This document shows positions 56,159 to 64,000 of a stretch of 64,000 nucleotides of DNA, piece by piece. How positions within the stretch are numbered: the first letter of the stretch is position 1; each line of letters opens with the position of its first letter. The notes beneath the pieces were generated by a model. The model was not told where the DNA came from. It made no database searches and saw nothing but the letters and a program-made list of their open reading frames with translations. The position numbers and the translations under genes are program-made. The stretch lies in the NCBI RefSeq assembly GCF_000719095.1, contig NZ_JOEH01000005.1, positions 1 to 64,000 of the forward strand. The letters are read 5' to 3'. The stretch is from Streptacidiphilus jeojiense. Its GTDB lineage: Bacteria; Actinomycetota; Actinomycetes; Streptomycetales; Streptomycetaceae.

Positions 56159-59100
56159 GTGCGGATACAGCTGCTCGGACCCTTCCAGGTCACCGACCCT
56201 GCCGGTGACCCGGTCGAGCTCGCCGGCGCCCGGATGCGGGTCCTGCTGACCGCGCTGGCGCTGGAGGCGGGACGTTCCGTCTCCGCAGCAGCGCTGACCG
56301 AGGCGCTCTGGCCCGACGGCGCGGTACCGGCCAACCCGGCCAACGCCCTGCAGGCCCTGGTCTCCCGGCTGCGCTCGGCCGTCGGCCGCGATCTGGTGGC
56401 CGCCGCGCCGCAGGGCTACCGGCTGGCGCTGGACCCCGGACAGGTCGACGCACTCCGCTTCGAGCAGTTGCTCGGTGGTCAGCCGTCCGAGGAACAACTG
56501 GCCGCCGCACTGGACCTCTGGCGCGGCCCCGCGCTGGCCGACGTCCCCGGGTTCGAGCCCACCGCGGCCCGGTTGGAGGCGCTGCGCGCCAATGCCCGCG
56601 AGGACCTCTTCGAGGCCCGGATCGGCGCGGGCCGCGGCGCGGAGGCCGTCGCCGAGCTGGACGCCCTCAGCGCCGCCGCCCCGATCCGGGACCGGCCCCG
56701 GGCCCTGCTGATGCGCGCGCTGCACCAGGCCGGCCGCAGCTCCGACGCGCTCACCGTCTACGAGCAGGGCCGCGCCCTGCTCGCCGAGGAGCTGGGGGCC
56801 GACCCTTCCCCGCTGCTCAGGGCGGCCCACCAGGCGGTGCTGACCGCCGAGGACCCGACCACGCCAGCGGCCCCGACCCCGCCCACCGCCCCGGGCCCGC
56901 AGCCCGGCCGCGCCGCGACGGCGACGCCCCCGGAGCCGGCACCGGCGGCCCCCCGCCTCCCGGCCCAGCTCACCAGCTTCCTCGGCCGCGACAGCGACCT
57001 CGCCGCGGTCGCCGACGCCCTGCTGCGGACCCGGCTGGTCACCCTCACCGGCCCCGGCGGGGCCGGCAAGACCAGGCTCTCCCTGGAAGTCGCCGCCCGG
57101 AACCGCACCCCGGTCCGGCTGGTGGAACTGGCCCCGGTGGCCAACCCCGGCGACCTCCCGTCCACCCTGCTCGCCGCGCTCCAGCTCCGCGAGTCCACCG
57201 GCGCCCAGCGGGCCGGCAGCCGGACCCATCCGCCGGGCGAGACGGTGGACCGGATCGTCGACTCGCTGGGGGTGCGCGAACTGCTGATCGTGCTGGACAA
57301 CTGCGAGCACCTGGTCGAGGCCGCCGCCGACCTCTCGGCCCGGCTGCTGGCCGGCTGCCCGGGGCTGCGCATCCTGGCCACCAGCCGGGAGCCGCTGGGC
57401 ATCACCGGCGAGCAGCAGTACCCGGTGCTGCCGCTGGGCTTCCCCGCCGACCCGCAGCAGGACCCGCGGCTGACGGTGGACCAGGCCCTGGCCTTCCCCG
57501 CCGTGCGGCTGTTCCAGGAGCGCGCCGCCGCCGTCCGCCCCGGCTTCCGGCTGACCGCCGCCGACCTGCCGCCGGTGCTCGCCGTCTGCCGCGCCCTGGA
57601 CGGCCAGCCGCTGGCCCTGGAGCTCGCCGCCGCCCGGATCCGCAGCCTGTCCCCGGCGCAGATCTCCGAGCGGCTGGCCCAGCGCTTCCAGCTGCTCACC
57701 GGGGGGAGCCGGACCGCGCTGCCGCGGCACCGCACCCTGCGCGCGGTCGTGGACTGGAGCTGGGACCTGCTGGAGAAGCCCGAGCGCTCGCTGCTGGCCC
57801 GGATGTCCGTCTTCTCCGGCGGCGCCGACCTGGAGACGGTCGAACAGGTCTGCAGCTCGCCCGAGTTGACGTCTGGTCAGGTGATGGACGCACTGTCCTC
57901 ACTGGTCGACAGGTCGCTGGTGGTGCACACCTCCTCGGGCCGCTACCGGCTGCTGGAGACCATCAGGGTCTACGCGGCCGAGCGGCTGGCCGAGGAGGAC
58001 GGCGCGGTCGCCGCGACCCGTGCCGCGCACGCGGCGTACTTCGCCGAACTCGCCGAGACCGGCGAGCCGCACCTCTACGGCCCGCAGCAGATCCCCTGGC
58101 TGGCCCGCTTCCTGGCCGAGCACGAGAACCTGATCTCGGCACTGCGCTGGTCGGTGGAGCAGGGCGACGCCGTCACCGCGGTGCGGCTGGTCGCCGGGAT
58201 CGGCTGGTACCTGTGGCGGCGCGGCGAACGCGGCGAGAACCTTCCGCTGGTGCACGCCGCGCTGGAACTGCCCGCCGACGGCGTCCCGCTGCTGTCGCGC
58301 ACCGTCGCCCACGGCATCACCGCGCTCTACAGCCTGGACACCAACTGGGACCCGGAACCGGCGCTCACCATGATGCGCACGGCCATGGTGCTGCGGGCCG
58401 AGCTGGGCGACCCCTTCGCCCATCCGCTGCTGCCCCTGATGGACATCATGGACGCGATGTTCAGCCAGGAGGACTGGAACATCGTCGGCCTCGCCGAGCC
58501 GCTGTTCGAGGCGCCGGACCCCTGGGTCCGGGCCACGGCCCACCTCTTCATGGGCTACGCCCGGCAGAACGAGGGCAACCCCGAACTCGCCGACGAGCAC
58601 CTGCGGGAGGCCACCGAGCGCTTCGAGGCCGTCGGCGACCTGTGGGGGCAGTCCTTCGCCAACGCCGGCCGCGCCGAGATCGCCCAGTGGCGCGGCGAGG
58701 GCGCCGAGGCGGTACGGCTGTGGGAGCTGGCCATCAGTCTGGAGGAGCGGATGGGCGTCAGCGCCGACTCCGCCGACTACCGGACCCGGCTGCTCACCGC
58801 CCGGCGGGTGGGCGAGCCGCTGGACGCGGAGTCGCTGGCCGCCATGGAGACCGAGGCCGAGATCGCCACCCGGGACAGCTCCTGGTCGGTCGTGATGATG
58901 GCGCAGCTGGCCCTCGCCGAGGGCTATCGCAGGCTCGGCCGGACCGACGAGGCCCGGACGACGATGGCCAAGGTCGAGGCGGTGATCGGCAGCCGGCACC
59001 AGGCCCTGCCGCAGATGACCACGATGCTGCACACGGCGCAGGCCCAGATCGAGATCGCCGACGGGCGGTTCGACCGCGCCGGGGAACTGCTGCGCACCGC

Positions 59101-59434
59101 CGCCGAGGCGGCCGTGCACTTCTACGACGGCCCGGTGCTGGCCCTGGCCCTGCACGGCTGGGCCGACCTGGCGCTGCAGAGCGGCGACGCCGTCCGCGCG
59201 GCGGAGTTGCTGGGCGCGGCGCACACCCGCCGGGGCATGCCGGACCTCTCCTCGGCGGACGTCGTCCGGATCAGCCGGCAGGCCTCGGCGGAGCTGGGCG
59301 AGCAGGCCTACGCGCAGGCCTACGCACGCGGACGGGCCACCCCGGACCAGGAGCTGTTCTCCTCGTTCGGGGTGGCCGTCGAAGGCTCACTGGCCGGCGG
59401 GCACCGCGAGCCCCGGCGCCGGGCCGGGCAGTAG
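56159..59434 (+). CDS. AfsR/SARP-family transcriptional regulator with NB-ARC ATPase and TPR-like tail
   Basis: 1,091 residues. GTG 56159 begins [11 protein letters not shown]. Residues 1-95 form an OmpR-like winged helix and about 95-240 a BTAD helical domain, the SARP pair. After a Pro/Thr-rich linker the NTPase domain has Walker [12 protein letters not shown] (about 296-306), the Walker B-like [10 protein letters not shown] and the ATSREPL motif. The C-terminal 500 residues are helical repeats. AfsR-type proteins bind direct repeats near antibiotic or developmental promoters, often after Ser/Thr phosphorylation. Its stop is 2 nt from the end of the convergent ABC permease, so the ABC pair is an obvious but untested candidate target. 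Confidence 0.92.
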   Translation: MRIQLLGPFQVTDPAGDPVELAGARMRVLLTALALEAGRSVSAAALTEALWPDGAVPANPANALQALVSRLRSAVGRDLVAAAPQGYRLALDPGQVDALRFEQLLGGQPSEEQLAAALDLWRGPALADVPGFEPTAARLEALRANAREDLFEARIGAGRGAEAVAELDALSAAAPIRDRPRALLMRALHQAGRSSDALTVYEQGRALLAEELGADPSPLLRAAHQAVLTAEDPTTPAAPTPPTAPGPQPGRAATATPPEPAPAAPRLPAQLTSFLGRDSDLAAVADALLRTRLVTLTGPGGAGKTRLSLEVAARNRTPVRLVELAPVANPGDLPSTLLAALQLRESTGAQRAGSRTHPPGETVDRIVDSLGVRELLIVLDNCEHLVEAAADLSARLLAGCPGLRILATSREPLGITGEQQYPVLPLGFPADPQQDPRLTVDQALAFPAVRLFQERAAAVRPGFRLTAADLPPVLAVCRALDGQPLALELAAARIRSLSPAQISERLAQRFQLLTGGSRTALPRHRTLRAVVDWSWDLLEKPERSLLARMSVFSGGADLETVEQVCSSPELTSGQVMDALSSLVDRSLVVHTSSGRYRLLETIRVYAAERLAEEDGAVAATRAAHAAYFAELAETGEPHLYGPQQIPWLARFLAEHENLISALRWSVEQGDAVTAVRLVAGIGWYLWRRGERGENLPLVHAALELPADGVPLLSRTVAHGITALYSLDTNWDPEPALTMMRTAMVLRAELGDPFAHPLLPLMDIMDAMFSQEDWNIVGLAEPLFEAPDPWVRATAHLFMGYARQNEGNPELADEHLREATERFEAVGDLWGQSFANAGRAEIAQWRGEGAEAVRLWELAISLEERMGVSADSADYRTRLLTARRVGEPLDAESLAAMETEAEIATRDSSWSVVMMAQLALAEGYRRLGRTDEARTTMAKVEAVIGSRHQALPQMTTMLHTAQAQIEIADGRFDRAGELLRTAAEAAVHFYDGPVLALALHGWADLALQSGDAVRAAELLGAAHTRRGMPDLSSADVVRISRQASAELGEQAYAQAYARGRATPDQELFSSFGVAVEGSLAGGHREPRRRAGQ

Positions 59435-59436
59435 CG

Positions 59437-60243
59437 TCAACTGCGGCGCTGGTAGGCGCGCAGCGCCAGCGGGAAGAACACCACCGCGATGGCCGCCGCC
59501 CACAGCAGGGTGTGCACCACCGGACCCTGCACCGGGCCGCCGACCAGCAGCGCCCGCATCGCGTCGACCAGCGAGGTCACCGGGTTGACCTTCACCCAGG
59601 CCTGCAGCCAGCCGGGCATCGAGGAAACGCTGACGAAGGCGCTGGAGGAGAAGGTCAGCGGGAACATCACCACGAAGCCCAGCATCTGGACCTTCTCGGC
59701 GTTCTCGGCGACCATCCCGACCAGCACCATCATCCAGGACATGGCCAGGGCGAAGACCACCATCAGCGCGACGGCGCCGACCACCCCGGCCACCCCGTCC
59801 GGGCGGAAGCCGAGGGCCAGGCCGAGGCCCAGCATCAGCAGCATCGACCAGACCTGCTTGCCCAGGTCGGCCGCCACCCGTCCGGCCAGCGGCGCGGACC
59901 GGGCGATCGGCAGGCTGCGGAGCCGGTCGAAGACGCCCTTCTGGATGTCGCTGTTCAACCCGACCGCGGTGGTCAGCGTCGCGAACAGGCCGTTCTGGAC
60001 CATGATCCCGGCCAGCGCGAACTGCAGGTAGGCATGGGTGGACCCGGACATCTGGCCGCCGAACACATAGGTGAACAGCAGCAGGAACATGATCGGCTGG
60101 ACGCTGAGGTCCATCAGTTCCATCGGGTTGTGCTTGATCTGCACCAGATTGCGCCAGGTCAGCGTCGCGGTGTGCTGCAGCCCGGCGAGCAGGCCGACCC
60201 GGCCGGCGGGAGCGGTGGGTGCGGTGAGCGTTGCGGTGGCCAT
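59437..60243 (-). CDS. ABC-2 type transporter permease (DrrB-like)
   Basis: 268 residues with six hydrophobic helices: FLLLFTYVFGG, FALAGIMVQNGLF, SMLLMLGLGLALGF, ALMVVFALAMSWMMVLVGM, MLGFVVMFPLTFSSSAF and a final LLWAAAIAVVFFPLAL. The block PLTFSSSAFVSVSSMPGWLQAWVKVNPVT is typical of DrrB-like exporters. It pairs with the ATPase just upstream (2-nt gap) to export an unknown, probably hydrophobic, compound. The ATG at 60243 is well placed. No biosynthetic genes are adjacent to suggest the substrate. Confidence 0.92.
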   Translation of the reverse strand: MATATLTAPTAPAGRVGLLAGLQHTATLTWRNLVQIKHNPMELMDLSVQPIMFLLLFTYVFGGQMSGSTHAYLQFALAGIMVQNGLFATLTTAVGLNSDIQKGVFDRLRSLPIARSAPLAGRVAADLGKQVWSMLLMLGLGLALGFRPDGVAGVVGAVALMVVFALAMSWMMVLVGMVAENAEKVQMLGFVVMFPLTFSSSAFVSVSSMPGWLQAWVKVNPVTSLVDAMRALLVGGPVQGPVVHTLLWAAAIAVVFFPLALRAYQRRS

Positions 60244-60245
60244 GG

Positions 60246-61247
60246 TCAGACTCCTGCCTTCACGGTGGCGGCCTCGGATCCGGCGTCCACGCCGGGTTCG
60301 GTCTCGTCGGTCACCGCGGTGCGGTGGCCGGTCAGGGTGAGGAAGACCTCGTCCAGGCTGGATCCGCGCAGCGACAGCTCGCTGACCACCAGCCCGGCCT
60401 GCTCCAGCCGGGCGACCACGGCCGGCATCAGCGCGACGTCCCGTACCGGAGCGCTGACCAGCCCGTTGGGGGTCATCTCGGTGCCGGTCCCGGCCAGCGA
60501 GGCGACCACTCCGTAGACCAGCTCCAGCTGCTCGGCGCGCTGCGGCCGCAGCTCCAGCACCTGACCGCCGACCTGGGCCTTGAGCGCGTCCGGGGTGCCC
60601 CCGGCGATCACCCGGCCCTTGTCGATCACCACGATCTCGTCGGCCAGCTGGTCCGCCTCCTCCAGGTACTGCGTGGTCAGCAGGACGGTGACGCCCTCGC
60701 CCACCAGTCCGCGGACGATCTCCCAGAGCTCGTTGCGGCTGTGCGGGTCGAGCCCGGTGGTGGGCTCGTCCAGGAACAGCACCTGGGGCCGGCCCACCAG
60801 CGAGGCCGCGAGGTCCAGCCGGCGCCGCATCCCGCCGGAGAAGGTGCCCGCGGCCCTGCCGCCCGCCTCGGTCAGCGCGAAGCGCTCCAGCAGTTCGGCG
60901 GCGCGCTTCCTGGCGTCCGGCCGGGACAGTCCCAGCAGCCGGCCGATCATCAACAGGTTCTCGAACCCGGTGAGCATCTCGTCCACCGCCGCGTACTGGC
61001 CGGTGAGCCCGATCTGGGCGCGCACGGCGGGCGCCTGCCGCACCACGTCCAGGCCGCCGACCAGCGCCCGGCCCGCGTCCGGGCGCAGCAGCGTCGCCAG
61101 CACCCGCACCGTGGTGGTCTTGCCGGAACCGTTGGGCCCCAGCAGCCCGAGCACCGTTCCGGTGCGGGCCGCGAGGTCCACCCCGTCCAGTGCCCGAGTC
61201 TCCTTGAAGGATTTCACCAGGCCCTCGGCCTGGAACGCGTAGCTCAT
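60246..61247 (-). CDS. ABC transporter ATP-binding protein (DrrA-like)
   Basis: 333 residues. Walker A GPNGSGKTTTVRVL (about 39-52), signature TFSGGMRRRLDLA (about 135-147), Walker B VLFLDEPTTGLD and the switch His region TTQYLEEADQLAD are all present. The roughly 100-residue C-terminal extension (ELRPQRAEQLELV and on) is typical of DrrA-type daunorubicin-resistance ATPases. It forms a full exporter with the permease gene 2 nt downstream. It may give self-resistance or export a signal; the substrate is unknown. Confidence 0.95.
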   Translation of the reverse strand: MSYAFQAEGLVKSFKETRALDGVDLAARTGTVLGLLGPNGSGKTTTVRVLATLLRPDAGRALVGGLDVVRQAPAVRAQIGLTGQYAAVDEMLTGFENLLMIGRLLGLSRPDARKRAAELLERFALTEAGGRAAGTFSGGMRRRLDLAASLVGRPQVLFLDEPTTGLDPHSRNELWEIVRGLVGEGVTVLLTTQYLEEADQLADEIVVIDKGRVIAGGTPDALKAQVGGQVLELRPQRAEQLELVYGVVASLAGTGTEMTPNGLVSAPVRDVALMPAVVARLEQAGLVVSELSLRGSSLDEVFLTLTGHRTAVTDETEPGVDAGSEAATVKAGV

Positions 61248-61358
61248 CGGGTCTCCCCCGTCGTCGTGCCGTCACTGTGTCCGCCACTGACGATCCACCC
61301 CGGCACTGACATCCGGCTGAGACGAATCTCTCGCCACTGACAGGCCGCTGACACGCAC

Positions 61359-62369
61359 GTGAACGCCACCCGCACCGACAATGGACAGGTGCCGACCACG
61401 CTCGAAGCCCAACGCCGCGCTGACGCGTCCCCCTTCGTCGACCTCGTCCGATCGGAGTGGAGCGCGCTCCATGAGCGCACGCCGCTCCCGCTGACCGCCG
61501 ACGAGGTGGAACGGGTCCGGGGCCTCGGCGACGTCATCGACCTCCAGGAGGTCCAGGACGTCTACCTGCCGCTGTCACGGCTGCTCAACCTGTACGTCAC
61601 CGCGACCGGACGACTGCGCGGCGCGCTCAACGCCTTCCTGGACAGCAACGAGCACACCCACACCCAGCCGGGCACCCCGTTCGTGATCGGCGTCGCCGGC
61701 AGCGTCGCCGTCGGCAAGTCCACGACGGCCCGGCTGCTGCAGGCGATGCTGGCCCGCTGGCCGGAGCACCCCCGGGTCGAGCTGGTCACCACCGACGGCT
61801 TCCTGCTGCCCAACGCCGAACTGCGCAGCCGCGGGCTGATGGCCCGCAAGGGCTTCCCCGAGTCCTACGACCGCAGGGCGCTGACCCGCTTCGTGGCCGA
61901 CGTGAAGTCGGGCAAGGAGGAGGTCACCGCACCGGTTTACTCGCACCTGGTCTACGACATCGTCGAGGGCGAGCGGCTGACCGTGCACCGCCCCGACATC
62001 CTCATCGTCGAGGGCCTCAACGTGCTCCAGCCGGCGCTCCCCGGCCTGGACGGCCGGACCCGGGTGGCGGTCGCCGACTTCTTCGACTTCTCGATCTACG
62101 TGGACGCCCGCGCGGACGACATCGAGCGCTGGTACCTGGAACGGTTCCGCAAGCTCCGCGAGACCGCGTTCCAGGACCCCACCTCCTACTTCCGCCGCTA
62201 CGCGGAGGTCCCCGAGGACGAGGCCATGGACTACGCCCGCCAGCTCTGGCGCACCATCAACCGCCCCAACCTGGTCGAGAACGTGGCCCCCACGCGGGGC
62301 CGCGCCAGCCTGATCCTCCGCAAGGGCGCCGACCACAAGGTCCAACGCGTCCGCCTGCGCAAGCTGTGA
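61359..62369 (+). CDS. coaA: Type I pantothenate kinase
   Basis: 336 residues. It phosphorylates pantothenate, the first step of CoA synthesis. The P-loop is [17 protein letters not shown] (about residues 107-123), then [22 protein letters not shown] and [13 protein letters not shown], the type I (PanK-I) signature. All are intact. GTG 61359 is the annotated start; a GTG ten codons in is an alternative. The gene is divergent from the ABC ATPase and convergent with glmM, with a hairpin between the two stops. Confidence 0.95.
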   Translation: MNATRTDNGQVPTTLEAQRRADASPFVDLVRSEWSALHERTPLPLTADEVERVRGLGDVIDLQEVQDVYLPLSRLLNLYVTATGRLRGALNAFLDSNEHTHTQPGTPFVIGVAGSVAVGKSTTARLLQAMLARWPEHPRVELVTTDGFLLPNAELRSRGLMARKGFPESYDRRALTRFVADVKSGKEEVTAPVYSHLVYDIVEGERLTVHRPDILIVEGLNVLQPALPGLDGRTRVAVADFFDFSIYVDARADDIERWYLERFRKLRETAFQDPTSYFRRYAEVPEDEAMDYARQLWRTINRPNLVENVAPTRGRASLILRKGADHKVQRVRLRKL

Positions 62370-62375
62370 CGAGTT

Positions 62376-62408
62376 CCCCGCGCCCCTTGTGTTTTCAGGG
62401 GCGCGGGG
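62376..62408. terminator. Hairpin between coaA and glmM; dispersed repeat copy 3
   Basis: The arms CCCCGCGCCCCT (62376-62387) and AGGGGCGCGGGG (62397-62408) form a perfect 12-bp stem with a 9-nt loop, followed by TTTTT at about 62415. It begins 7 nt past the coaA stop and ends 38 nt before the glmM stop, so it can serve both. It matches the GGGGCGCG repeat at 38677 and 42275. Confidence 0.8.
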
Positions 62409-62445
62409 CTGTGCTTTTTCACCTGCGTGCGCGAACAGCAACCCG

Positions 62446-63807
62446 CTACAGCGGCAGAGCCGTCCGCACGACCTCGGCCAACCGCTCGGCGACGGCATGA
62501 ACCTGCTCGATGTCCGCAGCCTCGACCATCACCCGCACCAACGGCTCGGTCCCGGAGGGCCGCAGCAGCACCCGCCCCGCAGACCCCAACTCCGCCTCGG
62601 CCGCGGCCACCGCCCTGCGCAGCGTCTCATCGGTGGACGCCCGTGCCTTGTCCACGCCCTTGACGTTGATCAGCACCTGCGGCAGGCAGGTCATCACTCC
62701 CGCCAGGTCCTTCAGCGACTGCTTGGTCGCGGCGACCCGAGCCGCCAGCATCAGCCCGGTCAGCGTCCCGTCCCCGGTGGTCGCGTGGTCCAGGAAGATC
62801 ACATGGCCGGACTGCTCGCCGCCCAGGTTGTACCCGTGCTCCTTCATCGACTCCAGCACGTAGCGGTCGCCGACCGCGGTCTGCACCAGGTCGATCCCCT
62901 CCCGCTCCATGGCCAGCTTGAAGCCGAGGTTGGACATCACCGTGGCCACCACGGTGTTCTTGGTCAGCGTCCCGGACTCCCGCATCGCGCAGGCCAGCAC
63001 CGCGAGGATCTGGTCGCCGTCGATCTCGTTGCCCTCGGCGTCCACCGCCAGGCAGCGGTCGGCGTCGCCGTCGTGCGCGATGCCCAGGTCCGCGCCGTGC
63101 TCCAGCACGGCCGCCCGCAGCGGCGCCAGGTGGGTGGAGCCGATGCCGTCGTTGATGTTGAGCCCGGTCGGGTCGTCCCCGATGGTGTGCAGCACCTCGG
63201 CCCCGGCCCGGCGGAAAACCTCCGGGGAGACCTTGGCCGCCGCCCCGTGCGCACCGTCGATGACCACCTTCAGGCCGTCGAGGCGGTTGGGCAGCACCGA
63301 CAGCAGATGCTGCAGGTACTGCTCGAAGCCCTCCTCGTGGCTGCGCACCCGGCCCACGGCCTCTCCGGTGGGACGCGCCCAGGCGTGCCCCTCGAACCGC
63401 TCGTACTCGGCCTCTATGGCGTCCTCGACCGCGTCGTCGATCTTCTGGCCGCCGCGGGCGAGGAACTTGATGCCGTTGTCCGGCATCGGGTTGTGGCTGG
63501 CGGACAGCATCACGCCGAGGTCCGCGTCCAGCACGTCGGTCAGGTAGGCGACGGCGGGCGTCGGCAGCACGCCGACCTTCAGCACGTCCACCCCGCAGCT
63601 GGCCAGGCCGGCGATGACGGCGGCCTCCAGGAACTCCCCAGAGGCGCGCGGGTCGCGGCCGACCACGGCCACCGGACGGTGCCCCTCGAAGGCGCCGGCG
63701 TCACCGAGCACATGCGCTGCGGCCACAGAAAGGCCCAGCGCCAGCTCGGCGGTGAGATCCACGTTCGCAAGCCCGCGCACGCCGTCCGTGCCAAACAGTC
63801 GTCCCAC
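62446..63807 (-). CDS. glmM: Phosphoglucosamine mutase
   Basis: 453 residues. It interconverts glucosamine 6- and 1-phosphate on the route to UDP-GlcNAc for the cell wall. The start [19 protein letters not shown] is typical; the active Ser lies in [16 protein letters not shown] (about residue 104), the metal-binding loop is DGDADRC, and [15 protein letters not shown] is the C-terminal phosphate-binding loop. GTG 63807 has GGAGG upstream. It lies 154 nt downstream of rpsI, with an 18-bp hairpin between. Confidence 0.97.
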   Translation of the reverse strand: MGRLFGTDGVRGLANVDLTAELALGLSVAAAHVLGDAGAFEGHRPVAVVGRDPRASGEFLEAAVIAGLASCGVDVLKVGVLPTPAVAYLTDVLDADLGVMLSASHNPMPDNGIKFLARGGQKIDDAVEDAIEAEYERFEGHAWARPTGEAVGRVRSHEEGFEQYLQHLLSVLPNRLDGLKVVIDGAHGAAAKVSPEVFRRAGAEVLHTIGDDPTGLNINDGIGSTHLAPLRAAVLEHGADLGIAHDGDADRCLAVDAEGNEIDGDQILAVLACAMRESGTLTKNTVVATVMSNLGFKLAMEREGIDLVQTAVGDRYVLESMKEHGYNLGGEQSGHVIFLDHATTGDGTLTGLMLAARVAATKQSLKDLAGVMTCLPQVLINVKGVDKARASTDETLRRAVAAAEAELGSAGRVLLRPSGTEPLVRVMVEAADIEQVHAVAERLAEVVRTALPL

Positions 63808-63859
63808 TTGGTCAATCCTCCGCGGCTCAGTCAACCCAGATCAGAAGTCCATCAACGCA

Positions 63860-63898
63860 TCACGCCCCGGGAGCACATGGTGTGCTCCCGGGGCGTGA
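63860..63898 (-). terminator. Strong 18-bp hairpin after rpsI
   Basis: Bases 63860-63877 and 63881-63898 are perfect inverted copies (core GCCCCGGGAGCACA) around a TGG loop. It lies 63 nt past the rpsI stop and 53 nt before the glmM start on the same strand, so it should terminate the rplM-rpsI type transcript. Confidence 0.85.
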
Positions 63899-63961
63899 CA
63901 GTCCAGCTCCGGCCGCGGGCTCCGACATTCCGGAGGACCATGCGGCGCGAGGCGGGGAGGC

Positions 63962-64000
63962 TTAGCGCTTGCTGTACTGCGGCGCCTTGCGAGCCTTCTT
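63962..64000 (-). CDS. rpsI: 30S ribosomal protein S9, C-terminal end only (rest beyond window)
   Basis: The reverse strand reads KKARKAPQYSKR and TAA, the invariant C-terminal tail of ribosomal protein S9; the final Lys-Arg contacts P-site tRNA. Only 12 residues lie in the window. The gene order rpsI-glmM is standard in streptomycetes. Confidence 0.95.
   Translation of the reverse strand, partial: KKARKAPQYSKR

Overview
The window is very GC-rich chromosomal DNA from a sporulating actinomycete, most likely family Streptomycetaceae. The evidence is GTG/TTG starts, purine-rich Shine-Dalgarno sites, and the side-by-side presence of the developmental regulators bldM and whiD with guaB, groESL1, tsaB-rimI-tsaD, alr, acpS, glmM and rpsI. 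The genus cannot be fixed from sequence alone.

The left part (about 1-27 kb) is accessory. On the minus strand it carries a giant secreted RHS-repeat protein (4396-15432). This ends in an intein-like HINT domain and a nuclease toxin tip, and a DUF1963 protein, the likely immunity protein, follows it. About 3 kb further downstream lies a second, orphan toxin tip (703-1197). It keeps only the last residues of a HINT domain, looks deaminase-like, and is followed by its own candidate immunity gene (197-622). Between the two toxin modules is a divergent XRE regulator/DUF7848 block. Some intergenic and immunity DNA here is visibly less GC-rich than the rest, as expected for exchanged toxin cassettes.

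From 15.6 to 27.1 kb lies a cell-surface region. It holds a short BMP-like protein, a secreted beta-propeller/Ig-repeat protein, a GT-C membrane glycosyltransferase, a membrane-anchored LamG protein, a CBM3-GH16 fusion, and a hyaluronan-synthase-like GT2. The GT2 is transcribed divergently from a UDP-glucose 6-dehydrogenase. The last two suggest a uronic-acid-containing polysaccharide, and the others could anchor, remodel or decorate it. This grouping is an inference.

From 27 to 41 kb the order is a flavin disulfide-type oxidoreductase, three kinase-family genes in tandem (one a pseudokinase), glpD, guaB3, guaB, an ShbA-like sigma factor, bldM and divergent whiD. A BldN-type promoter is visible upstream of bldM. 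From 41 to 56 kb come a LysR regulator, groEL1 and groES (promoter embedded in two CIRCE operators), a THUMP-like methyltransferase, a polysaccharide deacetylase lipoprotein, tsaD-rimI-tsaB, a YkuD-like protein without its catalytic Cys, tsaE, an alpha/beta hydrolase, alr, an active-type L,D-transpeptidase, nnr and acpS. From 56 to 64 kb are a large AfsR/SARP-type regulator, a DrrAB-like ABC exporter pair, coaA, glmM and the 3' end of rpsI.

No rRNA, tRNA, insertion sequence or CRISPR array was recognised. Several strong intergenic hairpins and three copies of a dispersed GGGGCGCG-type repeat mark gene ends.
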